This document shows positions 49,287-60,324 of a stretch of 64,000 nt of DNA, piece by piece. This DNA is from Yponomeuta sedellus (lineage: Eukaryota; Arthropoda; Insecta; Lepidoptera; Yponomeutidae): contig OW203724.1 in NCBI GenBank assembly GCA_934045075.1, forward strand, positions 17,227,143 through 17,291,142, given 5' to 3'. The notes beneath the pieces were generated by a model that saw nothing but the letters and a program-made list of their open reading frames with translations, did no database searches and was not told the origin of the DNA. Made by a program: the position numbers and the translations under genes. The first letter of the stretch is position 1. The number at the start of each line of letters is the position of its first letter.

Positions 49287-49366
49287 TTCAAGTCTTCTAA
49301 AACTACGTAGATTTTGAAGAACTTTTTCTTCTTGTCGTCCAAAAAATGATGAGGAAAATATTGGAC
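49287..49366 (-). other. Possible cryptic 80-nt exon, minus strand
   Basis: The minus strand shows a pyrimidine-rich acceptor (CTGTTCCAG) at 49367 and a consensus donor (GTAAGTG) after 49287. Two of the three frames are open: one reads VQYFPHHFLDDKKKKFF, the other PIFSSSFFGRQEEKVLQNL. I recognise neither, and no neighbouring exon was found. It may be an isolated exon of a minus-strand gene, a transposon exon or chance. Confidence 0.25.
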
Positions 49367-49764
49367 CTGGAACAGTAAGTTTTCCGGACTTCCTATAATT
49401 GGGTGTGAATTAAGAAAGTTATTCGTGATGTCCTATTTCTGGGACACCAGGGCTAGGAGGATAGAGGTTAATTCAATCATACCTTATAGTATAAGTATAT
49501 TTTAAAGGGCTTTTCTCCCTTGTTAAGTAGACTCGGCTACGCAATGTAAATCATAGATTGATTGAGAATCATAGACACATGACAAATGGTCACAGTAAAC
49601 TATCAATTGTAGTTTTAAGGATCGCGACCCGGACTATGTCACAAGGAAAACTGACAAGTTCACATACTCGTAGAGTTAACCCAGGGGTCACACAGAACGG
49701 GCGCGGAAAAGACGCGAAAAGACGCTCAAAAGACTTTTCATGTAAAATGTAGACAAAGACGTTG

Positions 49765-50170
49765 ATAGAGTCCCAATTACAATTGCACTCGAAAATTCCA
49801 CTCACAATGTCAATTAAGATTTTTAACAAGTTACCCGAGACACTCAGAAACAATATCAATGACAAAGAATTCTGTAAAAACTTAAAACAGTTGCTCATCT
49901 CCAGAAGCTGTGTGAATGAATACTTAGAAGATAAATTTAAATAAGATGTATAATAAAAATAATATTTTATGTAATTATAAGATACCTAGTTTATAAGATA
50001 AAATTGTAGAAATTAAACAGTTCGTAGGTACTGGATACTGCATTAGCCATAAGATTTTAGTTGTAAGGCTTTTGCTGTGCCCGACAGGGTCCATAATGAT
50101 ACACATTATCTGTTATATTATATAAGATCTTACCAAACCTATGGCTGCAATAAAGTATTGACTATCGAGA
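49765..50170 (+). pseudogene. LINE 3' end: RT C-terminus plus 3' UTR
   Basis: The frame reads MSIKIFNKLPETLRNNINDK and KEFCKNLKQLLISRSCVNEY, stopping at 49944. A typical LINE 3' UTR follows (GCTGTGCCCGACAGGGTC) and ends GGCTGCAATAAAGTATTGAC near 50163. Upstream, 49687-49752 is a GC-rich interruption. Confidence 0.65.
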
Positions 50171-50388
50171 GTACACTTTATTGTTCATGAAAAAGGAAAT
50201 GAAAATGAAAAAACATGTAGGTACTTAATGACGGGATGGGTCGAACTAAACCCACATACAAGAGACGGGGGGAGGGCGCTATTTCGAGACAGCGCGTCGC
50301 GTCTTTTCGTCCCACGTCCCTTCTGTACCTTCAAGGTTATCTGGAAGAGATCGCTCTAAGCGATAAGACCGCCAATTGTATAACATTA

Positions 50389-50817
50389 CAGTCTGTTAGC
50401 TTTTAGAATATACTTCCGCTACTATCTGACAGATTCGGATATTGTAGACTTTTAGTCCGGATCTACTTACAGGTGTTGTTATGTCGGAAGAGTCCGACCA
50501 GGTTTCGCTCCGATTCGCAGAGCTTAATCATGGTGAGCGGAGACGGAGCTCGCGTCGTCGGTTGCTCTTCTCACATTGCACATTAAGCTCTGCGAATCGG
50601 AGCGAATCCTGGTCGGACTCTTCCGATATAACAACACCCGTAAGTAGATCCGAACTAAAAGTCTACAATGTGTTGTGCTTACGAAAGTTTTAGTTCAAAG
50701 ATTCGGATATATTCGTGTAATAGAAACATCCAAACTAATATGCCACTTAAACTACTAGAAGTTACTATTAGAATCCTACTCTAGAGCCCGAGGTATATTC
50801 TAAAAGCTAACAGACTG
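50389..50817. mobile_element. Tc1/mariner-type MITE with 25-bp TIRs and an internal foldback
   Basis: Perfect 25-bp terminal inverted repeats (CAGTCTGTTAGCTTTTAGAA and the following bases, with the complement at the right end) are flanked by TA. The interior, about 50440-50675, is a long palindrome nearly identical to the one at 19344-19571 (TCGGAAGAGTCCGACCAGG arm). The element lies upstream of the takeout gene. Confidence 0.8.
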
Positions 50818-51090
50818 TACTTAGATTTAAGATATCATTGTTTTATCTTTTCTCTGCTTGTGCAATAATGTGTTCTCTATATCTCTATTTATGTATCTCC
50901 CTTCTGTGTGGCCGCTGGCTTCGACGGCTGTTTGCGCTCGCGCACAATTGCGTATGCCTCCCACCCTTGGCTTGCGCGTGCAAGAGGTAGCCCAGCCGCA
51001 AGACCCGCTCCGGGGCTTAGTAGGACCTCTACCACTATCGCCCTAGTGTGGGCAACCGAGAAACGCTCACGATTACCATAAGGCGCGGCA

Positions 51091-54000
51091 ATGAGGCATT
51101 TACTCTTGTTTATTATCGGGGCCCTTCACAACACCGCCGCCCACTACAAGACCAAACGTAAGTTTATTTTTGGTGCTTGCATCAGGCGTATCAATTCAGT
51201 GACGTGCCATTTTGTGTCGACCTAAATCTTTGGAAGTGGATTCGCGCGAGATACGTAAACAAACGCCGGCTGCTGGTGATTTCGTAATGGTAATTCGCTC
51301 GTTACTGCATTCTTAGATGGCTGTTATGTCATTTGTTTGTGCAGTAACTTGAAAAGGAAAATCTTCCCAGTTTAGTTTTAAATGCAACTGCCAGGGACGA
51401 GTTTCGTAAAATTTATTATGTCGATTCGAGGTACGTTGCGTAGGCTACTGGTTTATCTGAGAGCTAATCGACTTTGCAATGTATATTGAATTGTCACATA
51501 GAGCATAAAATTGTAATTCTATGAAAGAGGCCTCCGAGTATTGAGGCTTTTAATAGTAAAAGTGTAGCGTTTCATTCGTTTGAAAAACCTTTCCTCTCAT
51601 GCACAAATTTTGTTACTTATTTCACAAACAGTTAGTAGTTTATTAACACTTAATAGTTTATTATATCTCAAAAAGTGAACCGAACCACATTGTCCTGGAT
51701 TTTTTTTTAATATACTACTCCTTCCGTTTTTAAACCACTTTCTTCTTAGTTTTACTTTTCTTCTTTGGCGTGCCTGGGGGAGGCCTATGTCAAGCAGTGG
51801 ACGAGTATAAGCTGATTGATTGATACCACCGACAACAACTGCAGAAATATGTAAGCTTGTCCAAAACTTTGTAACCCCCTGTGTCACCTAATTGCATTAC
51901 TTACAGCCCCGACTACCTACTTTGCAGTTAGGTTTAACATCGGAACGATATCACTGTACCCACATGATTAGACTATTTTTATTTTTAATGCACCAACCCG
52001 TGCTAAGGAAGCCTCTAAATAGGTTTTTAAAATTGTTCCTTAGCACGGGTTGGTGCATAAAAAATTAAAATAGTATAATCATGTGGGTACAGTGATATCG
52101 TTCCGATGTTAAACCTAACTGCAAAGTAGGTAGTCGGGGCTGTAAGTAATGCAATTTGCTTAAGTCAGATGTCGCTGCCTGTACGTAATACAGAGAATAG
52201 TGTACAGAGGTTCGAAATTTCACTGATGGCGTGAGTCGCCCATTGGCTCAATTGGTAGAGCGCTGGCACGGATAGCCAGAGGTTGCGGGTTCGAATCCCG
52301 GCATGGGTGAAATTTTTAGCCTCTAAATAGGTTTTTAAATTTGTTCCTTAGCACGGGTTGGTGCATTAAAAATAAAAATAGTATAGTACTGTGTATCTAT
52401 TTTCGAGTTTCAATCGTATTTACCTAGTGAATTATATTAAGTACTTATCCAGACATTACCGACATAGCACCTTAAAGTTTCCTTGTGTTGGTTTTCAGCG
52501 GACTTTGTGAAGACATGTGTGATAAAGGATCCTGAGTTCGAGGTTTGCTCGCGGCAAGCAGTGCAGCAACTGTTCAATGCTTTAGGACCTGGTAAGTGAC
52601 TCGGTAGCCAGTAAAATTAGTAAAATTTGCTTTACAAATGTCTAGTGCGAAGGGGCGTACATGTCATCTTTTTTATGCTGTTACTAAAATTGTTTATTAT
52701 ACCCAACTACATACCGCCTTGGGCAGCTTGATAACTTCTGACAGTAAGGCCCGCCACTGTCTTACAATCCTCCACCTCGGACTTGGCCCCCGTGGTGGAG
52801 TATGGCCAAACCTTCCTGCGGTGCAAGAAGAGATCCGTGCACCAGTCTTGGGGTCACACAAGGGTTGGTATCGACATACATACAATAGTTTTAGATGGTG
52901 TAGGCTTGCCCAGCACCTATACCATCCTGACAGCTTAGTCGGCCCACAGGAAAGACTATTCAATACGCAGGATTTCCTCTCGATGTTTTCCTTTAAATAA
53001 TGACCCAGGCATTGCAGCGCTCGAGTGGTCCCTTCACCTATCTATTGAGTGAAGATGTATAAATAATTTCAATACGTAGATTACATGCAGAGGCCAATGT
53101 TTATACATAGGTACAATCGATGGTAATTTAACAGATTTGTACAGTCTGTTAGCTCTTAGAATATACCTCGGGCTCTAGAGTAGGCTTCGGTTTTCGCCGA
53201 AACCACACGAGTGTAATATAGTCCTTCCTCTACTGTGTATAAAACTTTTCTTCACTATTTTGAAAAGTTATGTAATAATTATTAATTCATATTAGTTCCG
53301 ATATTTATATCACACGAATATATCCGATTCTATCCGATAGTAGCCGAAGTATATTCTAAAAGCTAACAGACTATACAAATTCTTATGACAATAAAGGTTA
53401 TTTATTACTGTCTTTTTGAACACACGTAAATTTACTACGGCAGAATTTAAAAATCGTTGTGTTTTTATTACGTTTTTAAACATTATTAATAATTATTTAA
53501 CAGTAACGGTATACGTTTTTGAAATATTATTCATATTTTTTGTAATATTCTTATGGTACAATAATAAATATCGGTATTTTCCACTCTTTGGTTTGAAATA
53601 CTGTGCAATGCAAATTTACAGTAGTAGGAGTAACAGTACTGTAGTAGCATCGCCGACCAGAAGACACTGGGAGATAGTCTTGTTAAAACTATTTTCAAAG
53701 TGATATGTTGCAACATTTTCTTATACGAGGTAAGAAAATGTGAAGGTGTCCCGCTATTAAAATAGGCATTCTTTTATCTTTTCTTATCATTATCTTATCT
53801 ATAAGAAATGATAGAAAAATAAAAATAAATATTGATCAGAAACAATTTTCGCCACTACAATTTAAACTTTTAAAAATCGAACATTTGCATTGTATGTCAA
53901 AATTAAGTACGTAGCTACCCAAATGAAACTATGCCATTGGAATTACCAAGGTATTCAGAACTAACTAGGGTAATCCCATGAAGGCGTCACAGATTAGTAG

Positions 54001-57000
54001 CAGAACAGGTTTCAGCCGCGCGACCGGTCAACCGGCATGCCGGCTGCATGGCGGCCTGGTACTTCAGTTGCACAACACTGTCGCTGCTCGGGCGACTTAT
54101 TTGACACGGCGCCTAGCGTCGCTGCTCTCCTGGTACCAAGTCTTACGTTCGCGCATTTCTCGCATACTTTTTTTATTAAAAAACAACAAGGTTTTCTCAG
54201 TCAGACAGACTCTTGGAAACACTGAAAATCCTGATGTCTCTCTCTGCCAGAGTGGGAATTAGGATTGTTCGAGTGTCAAGGGGTTTTCGCTGTATTATTT
54301 TAATATGAGCTTAGATAGATTTTAATATGAATACATAAAAAAATATTTATTTAATTCCAAATGTTTATGTTCTGTGGTGTTATTTGTAACGTGACACGAT
54401 TCCTCTAAAACACTCCTCAGAGGCAGTTATAATCTGTGGTTACCTCTTTCTCTTTACTTATAGACAGACTGTTTAGTGGGACTTTGAAAGGTGATTTAAT
54501 TAATCGTATTTTTATAAACATCTAATATTTATCTCCTAACTGATTTTTTCTGTTTAGACGTATTATTGATACATGTTTCAAGAATATTTTTTTTCAATCG
54601 CATTTCATGTTCCCATTGTAAGTATAATAAGGATGGTTATAGTGAATGTGACCTTTGCCATCCTTTGTAGGACACCTGGTATAAATCTGAGTAAATAGAA
54701 CGAAAATGTGTGCTTGCATCATTCGTCCTTTTTTTGCGAACTCTGCTAAAGCGTCTGATTAAAAATTTATTTCTCGAACGTACCGTCGACAGCAGATCAG
54801 CCTTTCCAGTTTTAATGCAAAGTCATCCTGATTAGAGTGCACGTATGTAAACGTTAACTTGCTGTCTACTGTACATGCTCGCAGTGAGAATCGAATCTGG
54901 GTCTCTTGCTTCCAAATCCAATGTTCTACACTTCTACCTGTTGGTCTTCCATCGCATGGAAATCTGCACCCAGTTACGTTGAAATGTCATCGTCAAATTT
55001 CTACACGAGCGGTGTTGTTTGCTTGGGATTTGTCCCACCAACGTCTTTTTCTATATAGACCTTTATAGCGCGTTGCATTTCACAAGGATTAGACAAAGTT
55101 ACTTGTTTCATAAGCATTTCCCTTACACAACATTAAACTCTAGCATTTTGCTCACTTTACAACCTATCGTACGTACGTTTAAGCACTATCATAATCACAA
55201 CTTTGCCTGAGTTACTCAGTACAGCTCACTCAGTATGCAAGTAACTGATAACTAGTATTTGTGATTTCATTCTTGGCGCTAGTGAACTTTATGGAGCCCT
55301 TGAATATCTTCGACTCGTATAAAAATGTCTGAGGTTTTAACTATTCGTTTAAGGTAATTAAACAAATCAACAAGCGAAAACGAATAAGTGCATACTGAGT
55401 GACCTAAGGATTCGCTATTATATACATGGAAAAAGATTAGATTTAATTTTATAATTAGTAATGCATATTTAGGAGTTATTAGAAGTAAACCAATATTATA
55501 TAATTCTTCGTTTAGCTCGTTACAAATATTTACTAGCCAGAATATTATCGCAGCAAGCTTGATACAGCACAATATGTTGCAGTTACTCTCACTAACATTA
55601 ATGGGGGGGGGGGGTAACAAAGTTTGTGCCATCAAGGTAACTTTTATAAGTTTATGCTAGCAGATTCTACGGGACAGCTCTAACTGCTAAGAGACTGTAG
55701 ATCCGCAGATAGGCGTTGCGAAATGCGCACGCGCATAACTTGCGGAAAGCGAAAGCGATTTCTTCATCGCATTAAAGGCGTGCGTGGATATGGATATCGG
55801 GTACGAATTGAGTGAATCCGACGTGTCTCGTTGCTCTTGAGTGATGGGTTTTAGACACGTTTTATTATCGCCATCGTGGGCGTATCCCCGCACACTGGTG
55901 ACGAGTGACTGGGTAAAGGCCTTTTGTCCAACTCTACTGCCACACCTTGCTCTATTTTGTGGTGTTATGGAAATATAGGGTCTAAAAACTATTAGCGCCT
56001 ACGTAAATCATCGTAACTGTAAAAGCGCCACTTTACAGGATTGCAATTTGAAATGAAATCATGCCAAGGAAGAGAATAGCTGTTAGGAAATCTTTGTAAT
56101 ATCAATTAAAGGGCTATTTAAGACACACCGACAATTTAAACGTTATCATTCTACTAAGCATCTGTTCATATAGTCATTTTCGAGATATTTCGAAAAATAC
56201 ACCAATAAATTATTCCATAGTTTTTTTCGTTACTATACTTAAGCTAAAAATTCATCGAATGTGATACAATTTTAGGTTCTGTTTAAAGTTTTTGTAAATT
56301 AATACTATCGCAATTTGGATAGAAACTATGTGGACATTGTGTGAAATACATCTTTGTAACTACTAATTTCGAGAGTTTTCAGGTACTTCAAAATATGCCA
56401 CTATACAGTGATACTACCGAATCTACTACGTATGATAATATTTGTCCTTTCACAAAAGCCAATTTGATTCACTATTTGCGTGGTAGATATTGCTTCTCAA
56501 CTTCACAAATGAACGTTACGCATTCCAATGTAAACTGCCGTATATTTTCTCTTAGACTTCGAGTTTGTCTTCAGTAAAATATGTTCAGTAAATTATTAGC
56601 AAATTAATAAACTCCCCCAATTTCGGTTAGATATGGATAATTTGGTCACAGACTTCCTTCTCTATTTCACTTCGAACATACAGTGTCGGTTCAAAAGTCA
56701 CAGCAAGACAGCTGGTAACATAATATTTGTACTCATTCCAGGTCTCCCCGAGATAGACATGCCATCGCTAGACCCGCTGAAGATTCCGAAGATCAGGATC
56801 CTGCAGGGAGACGGGCCCGTTAACGTAAATGCAGCCTTGGATGACGTCACCGTCACTGGGTTTGGCAACACGGAGGTTGAATTGAGTCAGTAAGTGAATA
56901 TTTTAGCGCTCTGTTTAGTCCGTAGGTGGACTACTAGATACTAGATTAGATAATCTAGTATATATTTAGTTGAGAAGGGAAAATATAGTTACGTTTGGAC

Positions 57001-59369
57001 ACTGAACAGGTAAAGTTATCGTAGTTGTGAAACATAAGGATGTCATTCAAGCGAAATCAATGTGTGAACTGTATGGGTGTAATGGCTACAAAAACATAAT
57101 TTCTGTTTACAGGGAGTAATAATTTCCCAATGTATATTATGCAAAAAGTGTTCTACACTTCAACATAAAGAATTTTTACTGCAACAATGTCAAATAAGCG
57201 AAAAAATATCAGTCTTTTTCTTATTTATTTCTGTTTATGCGGTTTAGAACCTTCGCTTCTAGTAAAAGTTGTGCGTATTTAAGAGGGTGGTTAGCTTAAA
57301 ACATCGACATTATGGAGATTTCCTCAACGAAAATCAAAGTGTTAAAATAACACAGAAACTGTGACTTAAAGAACGTTACAAGCTAAACTAATACCTACAT
57401 TTCAAAGTCTATCTAGACATTTTGATGAAGTAAAATTTAAGGCCTTTAACCGCTAATAAGCTTGACTCTATATACGAATAAGTCTAAGCTTCGGAATTTG
57501 TGGAACATTTAGTTTCAACAGCTGTTGCATGTCAATATTAGTCATCGTCCAGCCATCTCGTGAATTCTAATATTATAGTTTTATAACAAGCCAAAATGCC
57601 ACATTTATGTCTAGCTAGACGCAGTCGGAGAATCAAAACAAAGCATTATCTGGAGCACCAAATTCTTTAGTTATTTTAAGACAAAGTTGTTGCTACTCAT
57701 GTTTGCCTGGTACCAACATCGAATAAAAACGTATGTCTCGATTCTTTCGCCTAACATTCTCGATTTTTTAAATGTTGTTTCGTTCACAGGGTAGACAGCA
57801 AGACTTATGATTTTTACACGAGAGTGCGTGTGCCTAAAATCAGGATAGAAGGCACATACGATCTACAAGGCAAGATTTTACTGATACCTCTGGTTGGACG
57901 AGGTCTATGTTGGTTTGAACCAAGTAAGTAACTAGAATACTTTGTACGACTAATAAATAATAAAAAATATCCAATAAAAACGAGAAATTATAAACTAAAT
58001 TAAAAATTATAACTAACGGTGGTAAGATTACCGTTTCTTTTTGGTGTATATCTAAGTTACTAGAAGACGCCCCTCCATGCACTGCAGAGTCTAAATTTTA
58101 CTTCATTTATCTAATGGAAGCAGGAGTTGCTACTGACATGGGTACCTTCGACTTTAATATCTTTAATTTTTTTTGTTTCAGGTGACATGACAATAGACAT
58201 TGTGAGCGATGTGAAATTATACGAGAAAGATAACTTGCTGTTCTTTAACGTAACAGGGGCGCACGTAAAATATAATATTGGTGGATTGAAACTCAGAATG
58301 GCCAATCTCTTTGATGGAATTAAATCTCTAGGTAAGTTAAAAATTGAACTCTTTCGACTCTACATTTTAAATTTAATTGGATTGCCATCTGTTGTCGAAT
58401 AGCGTAACTAAAAGCAGACTCTACCTTACGTATTAGTTCAGCAAACTCAAATAGAGGGCGCTGTACTATTCGCTACCTTGACAGCATGTGCTCCTAGTAT
58501 TATTGTGTTGCAAATCTGCAACGTTGAAACGTTGTCGACTTTCCTTCGTTGGTAAAAAGGAAAACTTAAAAGCGCGCGAAACCGGAGTGGCGGGCGGTTC
58601 GAAAATGAAACGTAGGTGGTACGGGGTTTAGGTGCAGTGCTGTTGTCATGTAAAATCGATTTAGTTTTTTTTAAGGTATTCTTTATTAAAAGCCATAAAT
58701 TATAAAAACCTATTTAGAGGCTAAAAATTCCACCCATGCCAGGATGCAAACCCGCGACCTCTGCCTCTAAATAGGTTTTTAAAATTGTCCTTAGCACGGC
58801 TTAGTGCATAAAAAATAATATAACTACATAATGGTAAGAAAGGCGAACTTATCTCTAAGAGAGATCACGTCGCGCCAACCTTAGCAGAGGGTGTTTAAAG
58901 TGAGATAAAGGGAAGAAGGGAGAAATATTGTCAAGAGTTTACGGAAACCACCACGCCTACTTGACCTTACTAGCTGACTCGGAAAACTTCGTACCGCCTT
59001 TAGTATTTTTTTTCGTAAATCTTTTTTAACCTTTTAAAAGTTATTCGGGATGGAGACAAGCGTAGTCAATCAAAGATCATAAAATTTGAGCCGCCTATTC
59101 TTGCCGTGTGACTATGTAACCCGACTTTTTTATATTATGTATTTTTGTTTCATCGACAAACGAATTTTGTTACAGAGGACAGTACCAACTCATATTTGAA
59201 TGCTAATTGGAGGCCGGTGTCGGAATCTCTGAGGCCAATACTATCGAAGACCATTGAGGACATTTTGCTAGGGTTTATGCAGCGGCTTTTCCATAATCTC
59301 CCAGCTAAGTTCATGATCGAGGACGTCACGAGTTACGGATCCAGTAAAAAGTACGAAAAGAAGGTTTGA
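51091..59369 (+). CDS. Takeout/JHBP-family secreted protein, complete
   Basis: A secreted carrier of the takeout/juvenile-hormone-binding-protein superfamily, which holds small hydrophobic ligands in a tubular lipid-binding fold. Exons: 51091-51157, 52499-52591, 56742-56889, 57790-57923, 58182-58331 and 59176-59369. All junction phases agree and give 261 residues plus TGA. Residues 1 to about 18 (MRHLLLFIIGALHNTAAH) form a signal peptide. Two family cysteines follow (DFVKTCV and EFEVCSR), then GLPEIDMPSLDPLKIPKI, VNVNAALDDVTVTGFG, KIRIEGTYDLQGKILLIPL, LFFNVTGAHVKYNIGGLKLR and NANWRPVSESLRPILSKTIE. An extra Cys sits in GRGLCWF. Intron 2 is over 4 kb and intron 1 carries a long SINE palindrome. 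The ligand cannot be inferred. Confidence 0.95.
51891..52155. repeat. Long palindrome built from SINE family 2 tail and flank
   Basis: Arms of roughly 120 bp, nearly identical, begin with ATTGCATTACTTACAGCCCC and contain AACATCGGAACGATATCACT. They are separated by a spacer of about 26 bp from the SINE tail. Confidence 0.85.
52238..52383 (+). mobile_element. SINE family 2, full copy
   Basis: tRNA-like head GCCCATTGGCTCAATTGGTA, B box GGTTCGAATCCC, tail ending AGCACGGGTTGGTGCATTAA. It shares its 5' flank (CAGATGTCGCTGCCTGTACG) with the copy at 12990. It lies in takeout intron 1. Confidence 0.7.
52722..52872 (+). repeat. Family A copy, 5'-truncated
   Basis: GGCAGCTTGATAACTTCTGA to the tail; lies in takeout intron 2. 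Confidence 0.7.
53142..53373. mobile_element. Short MITE of the CAGTCTGTTAGC family
   Basis: CAGTCTGTTAGCTCTTAGAA at the left and its complement at the right are flanked by TA. It is 232 bp long and lacks the internal foldback of the longer copy. It lies in intron 2 of the takeout gene. Fragments with related internal sequence lie at 9599-9720 and 10730-10860. Confidence 0.75.
53374..56741. other. Takeout intron 2, right part
   Basis: Mostly AT-rich. A GC-rich patch at 54010-54140 (CCGGTCAACCGGCATGCCGG) and another at 55690-55900 (TTGCGAAATGCGCACGCGCA) have no recognised coding content. Confidence 0.45.
58700..58815. repeat. Rearranged SINE family 2 pieces (inverted)
   Basis: AACCTATTTAGAGGCTAAAA and its complement flank a B-box remnant; lies in takeout intron 5. 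Confidence 0.55.
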
Positions 59370-60167
59370 TCCTTAAGAAAGTAGTCTAAGTTATTGAATT
59401 GTGAGAATTTATGTTTTCTTTTTTCCGTTCAAATCACACGACTGATGTTTTCTATATACGTATTAGTAGAGTTTTATTAGGTATGAAAGCTACAAAACTT
59501 AATTTGTATCTAATATGTTGATTTGTAAGAATGGTTTAAAAAATATTAAGTTAAGAACATTTTGTAAATATGAGAATAATACAAGTATTTTAATGAAAAA
59601 AACTAATATGTCTAAAGAAGAGTATAATAAACTAAAGTCTGTGTTTAGTGTGTTTCATTCGTGCTTGGCGTCTCATGGAGAAATTCCGTTCACAGGAAAG
59701 TTTTTTTAGACCGTGACGAGACGAAGCCAGCTCACTGTAAAGAATCTTGATAAAATGCCAAGAATTCAGCATGCGTATCCAAGATGTTTACCACCTGCTT
59801 GTTTTTGCAGGTGAATTGTGAAGGCTATCAGTAATTTCTGGGGTTTTTAAATAACTTTCAGTTATATTTTTGCTAGTTCTGAAGGCGAAAGGTCGTTTTA
59901 AAGCATTTTGCCTCTTTGAGTGGTTGGGACACCGTGATGTTTACAAAAGTTCGTTTAGGTAACACTTATAGGAAATTCAATAGCGGCATGAAATTATAAG
60001 AAAGAATGAAGATGCTTTCATAAAAAGACGTATCGAAATTCCAGCGGAATTTTTAGAATATGGCATTTCGAAATTTAATTTCACGCGAAAACGCCATTTA
60101 AATGTGTGAATACATATTTCAACAAGTCGAAAGCGTAAATCAAGACGTAATTAAATTAACACCTCAC

Positions 60168-60191
60168 CTGCCAAATCGGACGTCCAGGCAT
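60168..60191 (-). CDS. Candidate distal first coding exon of Mp20
   Basis: Reading the minus strand, an ATG at 60191 opens MPGRPIWQ and ends at CAG|GTGAGG, a strong splice donor in phase 0. Mp20 exon 2 at 24762 starts in phase 0 after a good acceptor, so the two would join in frame to give a protein of normal family length. A TATA box lies about 130 bp upstream. If right, the intron is about 35 kb and contains two plus-strand genes. I did not find a better first exon by eye between 24763 and about 32 kb, but other distal exons cannot be excluded, and this one could belong to a different gene. Confidence 0.38.
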
Positions 60192-60317
60192 TTTCAGGAG
60201 AATTAGTTTTCAAAACACTGCACAAGAAAACACTGCACAACTCCGCACGCCGGTCACTAGATGGCTCTCACTCCACGAGTTGGGAACGAATAGCCCGGGA
60301 GTGGGTCAAATGACGTG

Positions 60318-60324
60318 TTTTATA
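60318..60324 (-). promoter_or_regulatory. TATA box upstream of the candidate minus-strand first exon
   Basis: The minus strand reads GGTGTATAAAACACG here, a consensus TATA box. A start site about 30 bp downstream would give a leader of roughly 100 nt before the ATG at 60191. The leader contains repeated GTGCAGTGTTTT words, similar to arthropod CAGT initiators. Confidence 0.4.

Noticed and set aside
55279..55635. 118-codon minus-strand frame
   Set aside because: It lies inside takeout intron 2, no recognisable domain, and runs through a poly-G tract and AT-rich filler.
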